Source of the DNA: Plotosus lineatus
Taxonomy: Eukaryota > Chordata > Actinopteri > Siluriformes > Plotosidae
Length of the DNA: 64,000 nucleotides
Assembly (NCBI GenBank): GCA_024760905.1
Contig: CM045735.1
Location: forward strand, 13,573,249-13,637,248
Reading direction: 5' to 3'
This document shows positions 34,808 to 47,544 of the stretch, in pieces; position 1 is the first letter of the stretch, and the number at the start of each line of letters is the position of its first letter. The notes beneath the pieces were generated by a model that was not told the DNA's origin, did not search any database, and saw only the letters and a list, made by a program, of their open reading frames with translations. The translations under genes and the position numbers were made by a program.

Positions 34808-36571
34808 GCTGAAAACAATTCTGCAAAACCATCTTGGATCTGAATACAGATTGCACCAAAAATTTAATCAGTTCTTTATTGGCCCAAGACTCACATTTGG
34901 TTTACATTTTGTGGAAGTCTGTTCATAACTTTTCATGTTATCATGGTCGCACACAGACACAGACAGAGAAAGAGAGCGAGAGAGCCACACACAGTCTCAT
35001 GTGTTTTTACTACCGTCTCTCATCAGAGATGTTTCCGGTAAATTTTGAGTTTCTTTTGCCTTTTGATTTTAGTTCATTTTTCTCTTCTCAACAAACAAAC
35101 AAAATCCTGAAGATGTGCAAACAGATTTTCAGCCAACTTGGTGGAGACATTACCCAACCTGAGTTCCAGAGATGATTTGATTTTGGAATGTCAGAGCAAA
35201 GTCAAAGTTTTGTAGCCTATACATTTGAGTGAAACCTTTGACCTTGAGTGGCATTGAGGTACATTAGCCATGCTGCAGAGCTATAAGCACCCATCTAGTT
35301 TTTGTAATGTTTTGGCTGCTGGTCAGGTTTGTCTGCTGTTATCATTGTGCCTTGGACCCCAGCATGGCATGTGTAGCGTTATGTTGGCTAGCTATGGTTG
35401 TTGGGATTTGCATTCATTGAGCCCCAAGAACCTCAATGAGGTTAGGGAATGGTATGAGACAAGGGCACCTTCGACGGTGATGGCAGACTTTTGAATATAG
35501 TGAACCAGCAATGTAATGAATTATAGAACACCAGAGTGTTGAGCGTCAGATATGTTAAAGCGTGTCCATATATCCGCTCAACTTGCTGTCATTTACTCAT
35601 TTACCATTGCGAACTGATTACACAATTCATTGCAGGAGCTTTTAATTTAAGTCCATTTCTTGCAAGAGTTCTGGGGATTGTGACCTTGGCCTATTTCTTT
35701 AAGGTCATACTCGGGTCAGTTTGTCAAAATGAATCAGAATTGGCAGAATTGGCAATTGCTGATCACCAAATTGACACAGGACTTTCTTATTCAAAACACG
35801 ACTCCATCTAAACACCATCTCATTTGAATTATTCTAACTTTTGGAGAAGTCACACCTCAACAGCTTTTGCTAGTTGGCTCAAACAAGTCGTTCAAGTCAT
35901 GATATTCCTTCTTATCAATCTTATTTTTTGTGTCCTTTACAGTTGTTCTTATGTGCATGTGCACCATCGGTCAAAAAAAAAAAAACCCCATGCATCAGTC
36001 TTGTTAGATCTTGAGACGAGTCTCAGCTTTCTGAAACTGTCTCTGTGCGCATCTTTCTTGTGGCCTTTGGAAAGAGTCAACTGCTTTCACCTCTCAGCTG
36101 TAGTAGACAAGTCTGCTTTCACCCCAGGGGTCAGTATGTCTACTGTCAACCAAGCAGACACCATTTTGACATTTGATTTGTGTTGCTATCTCAAGTGGAG
36201 CCAGTTAGCATCAGACTAGTGGATGTGGTACTTTACTGAAGAAGATCGGGTAATCTGGAGTGAGAGAGACTTAAAATTAATTGAAATGATGTCGCCTCAC
36301 CCTCTGCCCATCCTTAATGCAGAACAGGGAAGCCCGGTGTCTCCTCTCAGATTGAAATGGTCAGCTGTTTATTTTCAGGCCACTATTAATGTGTTGATCT
36401 GCACCATCTGCTATTCTTGGGCAGACTGTTGGAAACGGATACGGCTTCTGCACTGTTACTGTCGCTGCCCAGATTTATGAGGCAGAGGAAATATTTGGTT
36501 GAGCTCTGCCTCTAGTTGACTGATTGCCTTTATTATTCTGTCTTGCCGAGCTCCATAATAAAGTCAACCTT
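34808..36571. other. Unique stretch, nothing recognised
   Basis: A 131-codon open frame (35824-36219) has no domain resemblance and is probably chance. No transposon recognised. Confidence 0.5.
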
Positions 36572-36572
36572 C

Positions 36573-36622
<50 letters not shown>
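36572..36622. repeat. (TG)n microsatellite
   Basis: Uninterrupted TG array. Confidence 0.95.
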
Positions 36623-36839
36623 TCTCAGGGGATTTCTTATGCTGTCATTTGGTGTTTGTGTTGGTGAATATATTGCGTTTTTCCTCACTCAGATTTGATT
36701 ATCCTTTATTGAATCTTTTATAGATATATATGGCTTATATATATATATAGGGGGGGGGCAGTGACAACCTTGTGGAGAGTGGGACTCAAATATATGCAAA
36801 TTTTTTGAGAAGGACAAAATATGCTAATTTATTGAGAAC

Positions 36840-36842
<3 letters not shown>

Positions 36843-36914
<72 letters not shown>
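36843..36914. repeat. (AC)n microsatellite
   Basis: AC array with one T substitution. Confidence 0.95.
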
Positions 36915-36915
<1 letters not shown>

Positions 36916-36925
36916 TTAGTAATGA

Positions 36926-37300
36926 GGGCAGTGGTGGCCTGGTGGAAAAAGATGCTGGATCGCTGATCCTAAGGTTGGGGGTTCGAGTTCCACTCTCCAC
37001 AAGGTTGTTACTGTCCCCCCAGTGCAGATAACTGGGCTATCAAAGGCTGGCCATGTCTTTCACTGTCTATGGTGAGAGGTTCATGTAACAGAACCATTCC
37101 TGGCTTTCGTAAAGAGTAGCTGCATAGTCGTCAGCGTGTTTCTGTCCCTTGCTAAAGGCTTGTGCCAGGAAGGGCATCCGACTTAAAAACCTATGCAAAA
37201 TCAAATATACGATTCATTAATATGACTTCCATGAAGATGGAGGCAGGTGATTCGCTGTGGTGACCCCTGATAGGGAACAGCCGGATGGAAAACGAGAAGA
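36926..37300 (+). mobile_element. SINE B with the second type of tail
   Basis: Head GGGCAGTGGTGGCCTGGTGG, B box GGTTCGAGTTCC (near-canonical), B body, then, instead of the (GAATG) tail, CCTTGCTAAAGG, AGGAAGGGCATCCGACTTAA, CAAATCAAATAT and TTCGCTGTGGTGACCCC. Confidence 0.8.
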
Positions 37301-37399
37301 ATACATACACCAGTAATGCAATGATTTGATTCTTTCTGTGTAAACAGTAGGTGATAATGGTTTCTGTCAAATTAGGTAGGTAGTCTGCTGGACATTTTA

Positions 37400-37680
37400 C
37401 ACCCGAGCGTAGTGGCTCATCAGGCCAGGTCTTATTCCTGGTTTCCGTAGTGAGAAGCTACCAGGAGTTCAACTCCTCCTGGATGGGATGCTATTCCATC
37501 GCAGGTTACCTTCCCAGTATATTTTTACTGGTTCCCATTTATACTGCTGGGTGAACAGAGGCACACTTGTGGTTGAGACCTTGCCCAGGGGTCTTAGTAC
37601 AGTGGAGGTCTAACTGGGATTCAAACACACAACCTCCTGATCATGAGCCCAGCACCCTAACCACTAAGCCACCAGTCCTA
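37400..37680 (-). mobile_element. SINE C
   Basis: On the minus strand: head with tRNA-like gtggcttagtggttagggtg and tgtttgaatcccag (B-box-like), body ccctgggcaaggtctcaacc and gtgcctctgttcacccagc, then gttgaactcctgg. Shared with 56461-56777 and 63110 onward. Confidence 0.75.
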
Positions 37681-37905
37681 CATTTTCTGTCAATTACAAG
37701 AGTATATTTGTGCATAAATTCCTAAACACTCTCCCAGCTACAGTAAAATGCCACAGCATTAAGAAGGACAAACATGTATAATTATTTCTTTGAAATCTCT
37801 TGTTGCTAGAACTGGGAGGAGGAGACAAAACTAATTTTAATGTTTTTATTAAACAATCTGGAGCAATCCCTTTATGTACTGTGAAACGTAGCATAAAACC
37901 CACAA

Positions 37906-38276
37906 CAATGTTCCCTCTAAGCTGCGCGCTTGTGCAGTCGCGCACTATTGTGCACATCCTCAACACACAAGAAAATCTGTTCAGCACATAAAATAAAATT
38001 CAGCAGAAACATATTAATTAATATTTAATATTAGATCTAATCTAATCTAATTAAATAGACCAATAATATTGTTTTCTGTACCATTTTGCAATGTAATTCA
38101 GTGAGTGACAGGTGTCCAGCCAATGATACGATATGGTTCACTGGCACTATGCAGCCAATCATAGCGTTGACAGTGCTTGCATATGTGCCCTGCCCATACA
38201 TGCCGTGCCGTGTCCTCAGTGTGTTCAAAAAGCTTGTGTGTATGCCCAGACACATGAAAAATTAGAGGGAATATTG
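37906..38276. mobile_element. hAT-like MITE, 371 bp, 8-bp target duplication
   Basis: Termini CAATGTTCCCTCTAA and TTAGAGGGAATATTG are 14/15 inverted matches. Flanks ACCCACAA (37898-37905) and ACCGACAA (38277-38284) match at 7 of 8 bases. An 8-bp duplication with short inverted ends fits the hAT superfamily. No coding sequence. Confidence 0.75.
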
Positions 38277-38284
38277 ACCGACAA

Positions 38285-40343
38285 TCACCTACCAAGCAAT
38301 AGGTATGACCATGCATTGGGCACTTTCCTATCATGGGGAGTTGAGGACCAAATCCAGGAGCACTAGCATGAAAATAAGCCAACCAAAATGGAGCAAAATA
38401 TAAAAAGTGGAAAACTAGAAGGGTACAGCACAAGGTACCCAAATGGAGTATTACAACTTTCGGGAGTTATTGTGAAATCTATCCCCCTAGAGTGTAAACA
38501 TTTTGTCCTAAGTTAAACGTCGGAATTTTTCTGGATTTGTGGATTTCTCTCTCTTTTTTCTTTTTTACATAATCGTATGGATCGATTACCTCTTAAATCT
38601 CTTGCGTTCTTTTCGCTGTCTTTTCAGGCCGTTGCCCCACCCCTTTGTTCAATTTGGTCAATAATTTTTGTGTCATCTTCCCAACAGAGGAACTCCTTAA
38701 ACAAATATGTGTCAAAAAGCATAATAACATACTTAATAACTTGTTTGATTCAGAATGAATCCAAAATGTTGCTGGTTTTTGCCCAGTCCGGTGCTGCTAG
38801 TTTTCGTCCAGATGGTTTAAGGGTTAGGCGTTAGGGTTAGGGAGTATGTGTTACTTTGTTGGCATACAGTGTTTTAACACTTTCTTTTGTGAGAGGTGAA
38901 AAAAAAAGTCAGTTGGGCGAGAAACATGTCCTCACAATTTGGGCGAAAAACCATCTAGGCGAAAACCTCCAGGGCGAAAACCATGGAAATTGCCGGCCCA
39001 TATACCATCCCCCAACTGAGTTTGGTGAAAATCACTTCAGCACTTTTAGCATAATCCTGCTAATAGGAAAACAAACAGACACTGGTGAAGACGTAACCTC
39101 CCCCACTAAGTGGCGCCAAGCAGCGGAGCTAATGAAGTTAATCATAGTGGATTGAAAAAAAAAAAAAATCATCTTAAGCCTCAAATTTGATTTAATAAAT
39201 ACATTGAAATGCACTTTAATTATGTTTGTTAATGTTGGTTAACAATCACTTGTTTTTATTCTGCAGTCAGTGGTGGTGGTGGTGGTGGACTGAATAGTGA
39301 TTCGGGTTTTATCCTGACATGTATCATTGTGCTGGGTATATGTGTGCTTGGATTGATTTTATGTTGTCGTGGTTTGGGAATGCTGTTGTAGAATTTACAT
39401 CATGCGAGCCCAGACTCTGAAAGAACAACTCGATCATGAGCTGCAGCCGTACATTCTCACAGTCTGAGCATCTGAGCAGTGCTGCACTGGGTATGTGTGT
39501 GTGTGTGTGTGTGTGTGGGTCTACTCATGTGTGTACTCTACATGTGTGCTCTGTGGACCCGTAGTAATGACCCAAGGTCTCAGCTGGTGTAGCTGGACAC
39601 TGGGGGAGAAAACAAATGGCTGGGGGGAGGGGTTGAGTGACATATCTTTTCCTTGCCTCCACGTCCTTCCATGTGCTTCTTGTGCAAATCTACATTGTGT
39701 AAAGCTGCAAAATAGGGTAGAATTAAAAAAAAACAAAAAAAAAACCAGCACTTGTGCATGGAAAAAAAAAATATATATATATATATATCTACAGTATGCA
39801 GGAAGTACTGAATTTTGGAAAGTGTCTCAATTTTTCTTCTTTAGACGAATCAGTGCTCATCTTCAACAGAACCCCTATTCATTGTGAGAAATTAACCCGG
39901 CTTTCAGTACGCCAAAGCATTTCCACTCAAATTACACAATGTGAGGTCAACTAGCCTTGTCTAGCTACATAATTTACCAGAAAAACGCACGTAACTGTAT
40001 TCTAATATTGCGCCCGTCCTGTTCCACAGCTCCAGACAGTGTGTGCATTAGCAGTCGCGCTACATTGTGATTTTATAGTGCGTATAATTTTAAATGTAGT
40101 CAAATTTAACCAAGCGGGATTTTATTTGATTTGCTTGCACTTGTGAAAATATGCACAGGATGCTGCTTAATCTTGAACACCACAAACATACAATTAAAAT
40201 CAGTCGTGCGGATGATCTGAAATTAAATAGTTATAGCTTTTGTTTAGGTTATTTAGATTGCATAGGTTATGTGAGATGTCTGGGCACAAGTCCGATTAAA
40301 TAAGCTGTTACTATAGAAACAGTGACATGTCAGGATGAGTGTA
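38285..40343. other. Unique stretch with minor repeats
   Basis: Repeated GGGCGAAAA-like words (38930-38985), a short (GGT)n (39269-39290), a TG run (39493-39517) and TA run (39771-39788). No exon or RNA gene recognised. Confidence 0.5.
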
Positions 40344-41086
40344 CAGGGATCCCTCACGTTCCATGGTTAATTGGGATCGAGATCCCCCCTCGACCGCAGG
40401 TTTCCGCGAAGTAGGATGGATATGTACGTGTGTATGTCTGTCTGTCTTCCTTTCGGCTTTTTCCCTTTTACTCGGGAGTCGCCACAGCGAATCATCTGAT
40501 TCGCACGTTTGATTTGGCAGAGTTTTTTTACGTCGGATGCCTTTCCTGTCACAACCCTTTAGCAAGGGACAGAAACACGCTGACGGCTTTGCAGCTACTC
40601 TTTACGAAAGTCAGCAATGGTTCTTTTACATGCCTCTCACCATAGACAGTGAGAGACATGGCCCGCCTTTGATAACCCAGTTAGCCGCACTGGGGGGGGG
40701 GGGACATGTATATGTGTATATAATATCAATAAATACATATTCGACGCTATAAATGCTTATGATAACAATTAAACATTCAAAAATAATGCATACGATGTAA
40801 ATAAAATATAAATATACACACACATACAGACACGTGTGCACAAACAGACGCGCACCTCACATAAAAATGTAAGTAGTTTTGATGGGGGGGTTTAGGGTTG
40901 TTTTTTGTTTTTGTTTGTTTGTTTGGGCCTTTATTAGTTGGCCTTGTTTTGCCGCATTTCCCTTAACTTTTCCCCTGATTCTTCCTTAATTCCTTATTTT
41001 TTTAATTTTTCAATGATTATTTAGAAAAAAAAACGCGATGCACTGAAGCCGCATGAATTGAAGCGCGACGTAGCGAGGAATCCCTC
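40344..41086 (+). mobile_element. P1 MITE copy 6, split by a SINE B
   Basis: Left terminus CAGGGATCCCTCACGTTCCA after TA (40342-40343); right end GAGGAATCCCTC is mutated. A SINE B (40437-40692) interrupts it at GTACGTGTGTATG; P1 resumes at ACATGTATATGTG (40704). Confidence 0.85.
40437..40703 (-). mobile_element. SINE B (second tail) inside P1 copy 6
   Basis: Minus strand: tail TTCCTTTCGGCTTTTTCCC and CACAGCGAATCATCTG, then GCATCCGACGTAA (inverted), then B body, ending in a run of 12 Gs at the P1 junction. The tRNA head is missing. Its last ~110 bases plus the following P1 sequence recur unchanged near 63.5 kb. Confidence 0.85.
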
Positions 41087-41417
41087 TTAATATTGTTGTT
41101 AAATTAACACTGTTGTTGTATAAACTGCGATTTTTCTTGGAGTAAGTAATTAGCGCCTGAGCATTCGGATTCAAGTGTGCAACATTTAATTCTACTCAGT
41201 CGTGATTAAAACCTGGAGCATCTTAATAATGCGTTTACAGAGTAGATCTATAATAACTCGGCTTCCACTAGCTGCTCAGCTAATAACCTGTGGTGTTTGT
41301 TTTTACCGTCACATAACTGACACGAGGGCTGCACAATTGGACAAATTGGGGTTTTTTTTTATCTCAATTGATTTCTGTATGTATCATAATATAAACGAAG
41401 TTGCTGTCGTCGTCTTA

Positions 41418-41660
41418 CCCCCCGTGCAGCTAACTGGGTTATCAAAGGCCAGCCATGTCTCTCACTGTCTGTGGTGAGAGGTTCATGTAAAAAAAACATT
41501 GCTGTCTTTCGTCAAGAGGAGCTGCATAGCCGTTAATGTGTTTCTGTCCTGCGATGATCCGGTGAGCTGTCCAGGGTGTACTCTGCCCTCACTCAGAGCA
41601 TCAGCCTCCCCGCGACCCTAATTAGTATTAAGAGGTTGAGAAAATAAATGAATGAATGAG
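41418..41660 (+). mobile_element. SINE B, 5'-truncated
   Basis: Body (ctaactgggttatcaaaggc) and shared tail with (GAATG). Head absent. Confidence 0.8.
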
Positions 41661-41999
41661 TCACTGTTTCTGGAAAGCCTAATGGTCCCATTATACGGCT
41701 CTAATATATCATATGGATGATTTATTATTTTATCATCTGGTTTTAATTAATGCCATGCGTGTGTTCAGTTGAAGTAATTGTCAAATATTTTGAATAAACT
41801 GTGATAACAGAGAATTCCATGGCTTTTTTTCTTTCTTTTTTTTTTTTTTTTAAATCTCCAACTGTTTTTTTTTTTTTTTTTTTAAATTTCAGGGTACACT
41901 GAAACACGGAACTGTGAATTTCAATAAACTGAAAAAAAAAGAAGTGTCCTAAAACTTTATTCGTAGTGTATATAGTATGTAGACACATCTGGGTTCGCA
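41661..41999. other. Unique stretch, nothing recognised
   Basis: Contains two long T runs (about 41837-41884). Confidence 0.5.
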
Positions 42000-42312
42000 C
42001 ATCTGTCTCACAGCATGAATGTCCCAGGTTTGATTCACAGGCTCAGTGAGGGCATTTTCTGTGAGGTTTGCATGTCGTCTGCATGGATGTGTTGCTTTCC
42101 TCCACGTAATTCCGTGTCCTCTGACAGTCCAAAAACGTGCATATTAGGCGATTTCAAATTGCTCCAGATGTGAATGTGACTGTGAGTGGTCGTGAGTGTG
42201 TGTTGGCCTTGCGATGGCGAGCTCTTTCGCTGTGTAGCCGGCCGTCGCTCAGAGTCGATAGACCCCAGCATCCCTGCGAGCCGTGTAGTAGTAAACAGTT
42301 TGGCGAATGAAT
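42000..42312 (+). mobile_element. SINE A, old copy
   Basis: Core (gtgaggtttgcatg, ctgacagtccaaaaacgtgc), gtgttggccttgcgatggc and a gaatgaatgg end; head degraded. Confidence 0.7.
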
Positions 42313-42736
42313 GGATGCTGCAGTGCAGAGATTTTTCTTCTCTGGATTTCACCAGCGCAAATATGTTCCAGTGTAATAATGGCTCAAAGTTGGAGTTGGA
42401 GTGGAAGAGTGTCCTGATCGTGACTCCACTAAATACCTTTAGGATGACCTGGAACACTGAGTACACCCCAAGAATTCTCACCGAACATCAGGACTTGATG
42501 TCATTATGCTCTTGGCTGAATCCCCGCAGCCTTGCTCCCAAAAACTAGTAGAGACCTTCTCCAGAAGATCGGATGGCTTTATAACAGCAAAGAAATAAAA
42601 TCTGGAATCGGAAGTTCTGAAGCCCTATTTAGATGTTGCGGTGAAGTGGCTGCAAGTCGATATGTTGGCAAGGTGGGGTTTTTTTTTTCAGTATCTAATG
42701 GAAGCATTATTTATGGGTAGTATAGACATATATAAG

Positions 42737-43085
42737 GTGGCACGGTGGCGTAGTGGTTAGCACATTTGCCTCACAGCAAGAAGGTCCTGGGTTCGATTCC
42801 CAGCTCGGACGCTTCTGTGTGGAGTTTGCATGTTCTCCCCATGCTTGTGTGGGTTTCCTCCAGGTACTCCAGTTTCCTCCCACAGTCCAAAAATATGCAT
42901 TGTAGGTTAATTGGCTGTTCCAAATCACTCCTAGGTGTGAATGTATGAATGGTTGTGTGAATGTTTGCCCTTTGATGGCCTGGCGAGGTGTTCAGGGTGT
43001 ACCCTGCCCTCGCCCGGAGTCAGCTGAGCTGGGCACTAGCCTCCCCGCGACCCTAATTAGGATTAAGCGGTTCAGAAAATGGATG
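42737..43085 (+). mobile_element. SINE A, young full-length copy
   Basis: Best preserved A copy. GGTGGCACGGTGGCGTAGTG with A box TGGCGTAGTGG, perfect B box GGTTCGATTCC (about 42791), cagtccaaaaatatgcat core, and shared tail CGCGACCCTAATTAGGATTA ending gaaaatggatgaat. The Pol III promoter looks intact. Confidence 0.9.
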
Positions 43086-43374
43086 AATACAAATGTATAC
43101 ATTGATTAAAAGCTGAGCTCTCCATAAGATTGTTGTGAGTTGGTTTTCTTTTCAGTTCAAAATTGTTCTGATGTTTCCATCAGTAAAAATTCAGTTGAAG
43201 AATTCAGTAATAAAATTCTTTTTATGTGCCAAAATTCTCTCTGCCAGGAGTATTCAATAGGTGGACTCCAATTTATTTGGAACCAAGTCTACATGCTAAT
43301 TTAACTGTCATCCAGATGGATTTTTATACTGCATTCAATTATACTAGTATTTGATGCTGATATTATATTTATAC

Positions 43375-43762
43375 TTTTCTGTGCCACAAGACAGTCAGTA
43401 AGAGTAGGACCTGTCCACCTACGCATGTGAAGACTGGGTCCGGCTGATTGTGCGGAAGAAACCACCAAATTGGTTCAACAGAAAAGACGGCGGACCCAGC
43501 AAAGCTTTGTGAAGCGCAATCAGGGCACAGTGAGTCATCCACTGCACCCTGACCTATCTGAGGCCGTCTCAACTATGTCGTGCCACTGGACTCGGATAGA
43601 CCGGGACGAGAGAGTGCGGCTGACGATCTACGCAACTCTCCCTCACTGAAATCCTAGTCAAGCGCAAGTCATGACTTCACCTATACCATAGATCATCAAT
43701 CTGATATGAAATCATGTTCATCCTCGACCTCAAAGGACGAACAACAACAACAACAACATACC
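43375..43762 (+). mobile_element. Unclassified dispersed repeat with (ACA)n end
   Basis: Locally GC-rich block with gcggaagaaaccaccaaatt, gtgaagcgcaatcagggcac and a 3' end cctcaaaggacgaac followed by (AAC)n. The short tandem tail suggests a retroposon 3' end (LINE or SINE). I cannot place the family. Confidence 0.35.
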
Positions 43763-44183
43763 TTTCCTTGTTGCAAGGACACAAATCCTCATCTATTGGA
43801 TCCAATCTTGGCATATGTAATAACATCACCATGACAGTGGTATGGCCATGCAGCGAGTCAATTTATCAACCGGTCAGTCGTCCTAAGTGTTCGCAAGCTC
43901 GTTTATGGAGGCAAACATTCCTGCTGAAAGAGTGTGAAATTGTCCAATATTAAGACAAAAACCACAGATACACGTTTGTAGAGATTTTCAACGAAATTTT
44001 GCAGTGATTTAAAACATGAAGGCCATATTCCAGTTTTCTTTGTGATATATTTAGGCTGGAGTTTTGTTGCATTTCTAGAATTTTGCAATCAGTGTCGATC
44101 TCACAAAAAACTATCCCGATTTTGTGGGGTGGATAATACTCATTATCCCGAGCAAATCAGACTGCCCAGTTCTCATGTAAATA
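43763..44183. other. Unique stretch, nothing recognised
   Basis: No exon or further repeat seen. Confidence 0.45.
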
Positions 44184-44645
44184 CACTGCCTGGCCTAAAA
44201 GGTTGCGGGGGCTAATATTTCATGAAGTGCATTTAGTCTGATCACAGCATGTAATCTGCATGGCACTGTTGGACCAGTTGAGGCTCACTAACAATAATGT
44301 GGCAATAAAATGGCAATAAAATGAAGTCGGCGAATGATCTGAATATACTGAATGAGCAGGTTATCACACTGATGCACTTTCCCTTCCCTGATGACTCGGA
44401 TATAAAATGGGGACGCAAATAATGAAAGAGTGGTTCAGGGAGCATGAGGAATCGTGTTCACGTATGTATTGGCACCCTAGAGTCCTGACCTTAACCCTGT
44501 TGAAAGTTTTTGGGACATACTGGAGAAGACGATATGGAGTGGTTCAATTTTTTCCTGATCAATTCAAGACATCAGTGAAAAATGAGCCTAACACTGGATG
44601 GAATGTTTGACGTGTTCGGACAATAAATGTTATGTCGCTTAAGTT
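44184..44645 (+). mobile_element. Tc1/mariner-like remnant
   Basis: Starts after TA with CACTGCCTGGCCTAAAAGG, the terminus of a Tc1-like element common in teleosts as I recall it. Decayed transposase-derived stretches follow (gaatatactgaatgagcagg, gaaagagtggttcagggagc, gagtcctgaccttaaccctg). Frames are broken and the right terminus was not found. Confidence 0.65.
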
Positions 44646-45362
44646 GAAACAATCACATGACGATTTATATTATATTCTACATTGGCAGTTTCAAATCCCT
44701 AAAACATTAAAAAAAATTAAATATGTGTCGCTTAGTTGGAAACCTGGGTATGTGTAATCATAAGAATATTTTATCACTTGAAAGGCAATCTTGCTACAAA
44801 TGGATGAAAATTTACTTGGTATGTGTAATACGTGACCTTGTTCTGCACCGCTTAGCGTGTACATCTCGTCCGTTACGCAATGCCACTGATGCAATAGCTT
44901 TTGTCTGTGTGCTTGACCACCGCTTCCTCCACTCTCCACCACATTTGGCCTCCCTTCTCTGTTGAGCTGCTGTAACACATCCATCTTTGCCATGCAGGCA
45001 TTCTGTAAATCTCTAAATCTGTCACATGGAACGCGGCTGAAGTTTGCTTAGTCTGCTTGTTTAAATAAAGTGTGTAAAAAAAAATGTATATCAAGTAGAC
45101 TTGAACAAAAGGTCCTGCTCATTTTGAAGTTTAAAACTGGGCTGCGCTTCTAATAATAGAGCAATGTGAGCTTCCTACCGTGCTCGATCTGGGCGTTGGG
45201 GTTTCATTACGGTGGTGAAAACATTCAGACAGATGAGACATGGCCTACTTTATTACTAGGATTATTACGCCTTCTCTCACATGACCAAAAGAAATGGGTC
45301 ACTTTTTGTTTTACCTGATTAACACAGTAAAAGTTTTGGATCCACAAATATGATGAGAAGAC

Positions 45363-45366
<4 letters not shown>
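44646..45366. other. Unique stretch, nothing recognised
   Basis: A 100-codon minus-strand frame (44691-44993) shows no domain. No repeat identified. Confidence 0.45.
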
Positions 45367-45600
<234 letters not shown>

Positions 45601-46149
45601 CAGTACTCGGATATACTTCCTTGTCTTTGGTTCTTCTGTTTTAGTGAAACCACGTGGGATTTTTATTGAGACTCATAAACTAGGCCAATACTCGATTATT
45701 ATGGAATGAGGTTTGTATTTGTTTACACTTGATTTCTTCTGATCTTGTTTATGAGGCCAGCGTTAGTTTATAGGTATATACTGTCAGAGAGATATCCACA
45801 AATATGTGCATTCATGTTTTATCTATCCACGCTTTACACAGGTTTCAATCTGTCTTAGCATAATACAGTGGTAGCTCACCTTCCAAAATTAATCTGTTCC
45901 AGAGGTGGTTTCGTAACCTGACTTTTTCGGAAATTGAACCGCGGTTTACATGTAAAATGCATGATTCGTTCCAAGGCCCCAATACGACCCCCGAAACCCT
46001 TGAAAAATTATAAAAGTATACCTTTTAAGGCCTCCTTCTGCTTCAATATCGTACCTATGGTAGACAGGTTTGGCCATATTCCTTTGCAATATCACGCAAC
46101 TGCATGCCACGAGCCCGCTTCTTCCTTTTTCTTTCACCGGGAATCACAC

Positions 46150-46168
46150 ACGTGTGTGTGCGTGTGTG

Positions 46169-46260
<92 letters not shown>
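46150..46260. repeat. (GT)n microsatellite inside P2 copy 4
   Basis: Long GT array at the same internal position as in copies 1 and 2, followed by ctgcgcgcgcatgttgacca. Confidence 0.95.
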
Positions 46261-46436
46261 TGCGCGCGCATGTTGACCATGTCTTCTTAGCAGAATTATA
46301 ATCTTACAAATGTTTATGCAAGGTTAAAAGCCTCAGTCAAAAAATAAAGTTGCAATGAGCACACTCGAAAACTCACGAAACAACAGTACTGTAATTCTGT
46401 CCTTTACACGAAAAGCATCATGGGTATTATGGAGAT

Positions 46437-46801
46437 GTCTGTCTTCATCTGTCTTCCTTTCGGCTTTTTTCCCTTTTACTCGGGAGTTGCCACAGCGAAT
46501 CATCTGATTCGCACATTGGATTTGGCAGAGGATTTTATGTCGGATGCCCTTCCTGTCACAACCCTTTTAGCAAGGGACAGAAACACGCTGACGACTTTGC
46601 AGCTACTCTTTACGAAGGTCAGCAATGGTTCTTTTACATGCCTCTCACCATAGACAGTGAGAGACATGGCCCGCCTTTGATAACCCAGTTAGCAGCACTG
46701 GGGGGGACAGTGACAACCCTGTGGAGAGTGGGACTCGAACCCCCAACCTTTGGATCAGCGATCCAGCGCCCTATACCACTAGACCACCACTGCCCCCCCC
46801 C
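46437..46801 (-). mobile_element. SINE B (second tail), full length, 18-bp target duplication
   Basis: Complete element on the minus strand: A box TGGTCTAGTGG and perfect B box GGTTCGAGTCC in the head (inverted at 46709-46795), B body, second tail ending TTCGGCTTTT...(inverted). Flanks CATGGGTATTATGGAGAT (46419-46436) and CATAGGTATTATGGAGAT (46802-46819) match 17/18. Confidence 0.9.
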
Positions 46802-47078
46802 CATAGGTATTATGGAGATACAGCTCCATAATAGCCAATGGGAGGGAGCTGTATCATCCCTCCTAGCCAATGGGAGGCCAGCGGGCAGGATGTTGGGAGA
46901 TAGCCAATGGGAGGCCAGCGGGGCGGGATGTTGGGAGATCAATGGGAGAGCAACTCTCGCATTGTTTGAATTTTTGAGATGGCGCTTTCGTAACGTGAAC
47001 TTGTTTCGTATCCAGAGACAAAATTTTTGGTAAATGCGTTTCATAACTTGGATTTTTTGTTTGTTGGGACTTTCGTAA

Positions 47079-47544
47079 GGTGTATATATAAATAGTGTAA
47101 TCTCATTGGTCCACTATCCCTGGGCATAGAAGAAGACATTATGCTGGTTGGTTAGTGCTTGAATCAGTGAATGACAGACACTTTGTCATGTTCACCTGCA
47201 GGAGGTATTATTATAAAATGGAAAAATCCACCATAAAATATTTTGAAAGCTCTTTTGCACATGCTTGTGTGAGTGCAGCCAGAGATCATGGGTAACTTAA
47301 TGGAAAAACGAACATATTCTCTTTTGAGTTTGCTTTTTACCCCTCAGCCCAATGGATGTAAAGGGTATTGTTATCATTCCCAATGTCCATTTGGTTCTGA
47401 TCATCACCATTGTTTGTGTGCATGTTTGGACTGTGTAACTACATAAGTCTTGCAGTTTCTTTGTAGTCCACTATCCAGTGTAGCCATTGCAGCTACCACT
47501 TTAAATTTGAATTCCACGTACTAGCTCAAGAACTCCATCAACAT
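47079..47544. other. Unique stretch, nothing recognised
   Basis: No repeat or exon identified. Confidence 0.5.

Larger units (their letters stand above)
45866..47078. mobile_element. P2 MITE copy 4, with SINE B insertion
   Basis: Left terminus CAGTGGTAGCTCACCTTCCA after TA (45864-45865). Orientation as copies 1 and 2. Includes the transposase remnant, a (GT)n array, a SINE B insertion (46437-46801) and a reduced hairpin-unit region. The right terminus is eroded after CTTTCGTAAGGTG. Confidence 0.85.

Noticed and set aside
35824..36219. 131-codon plus-strand frame
   Set aside because: No domain or family resemblance, ordinary intron composition, no supporting splice pattern.
38818..38841. TTAGGG-like words suggesting an interstitial telomere
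   Set aside because: Only about three imperfect units (gttaggcgttagggttaggg); too short to call.
46709..46795. tRNA-like sequence with perfect A and B boxes (also at 42737, 57786 and 63829)
   Set aside because: Each is joined to a SINE body and tail and repeated many times; it is a SINE head, not a tRNA gene.
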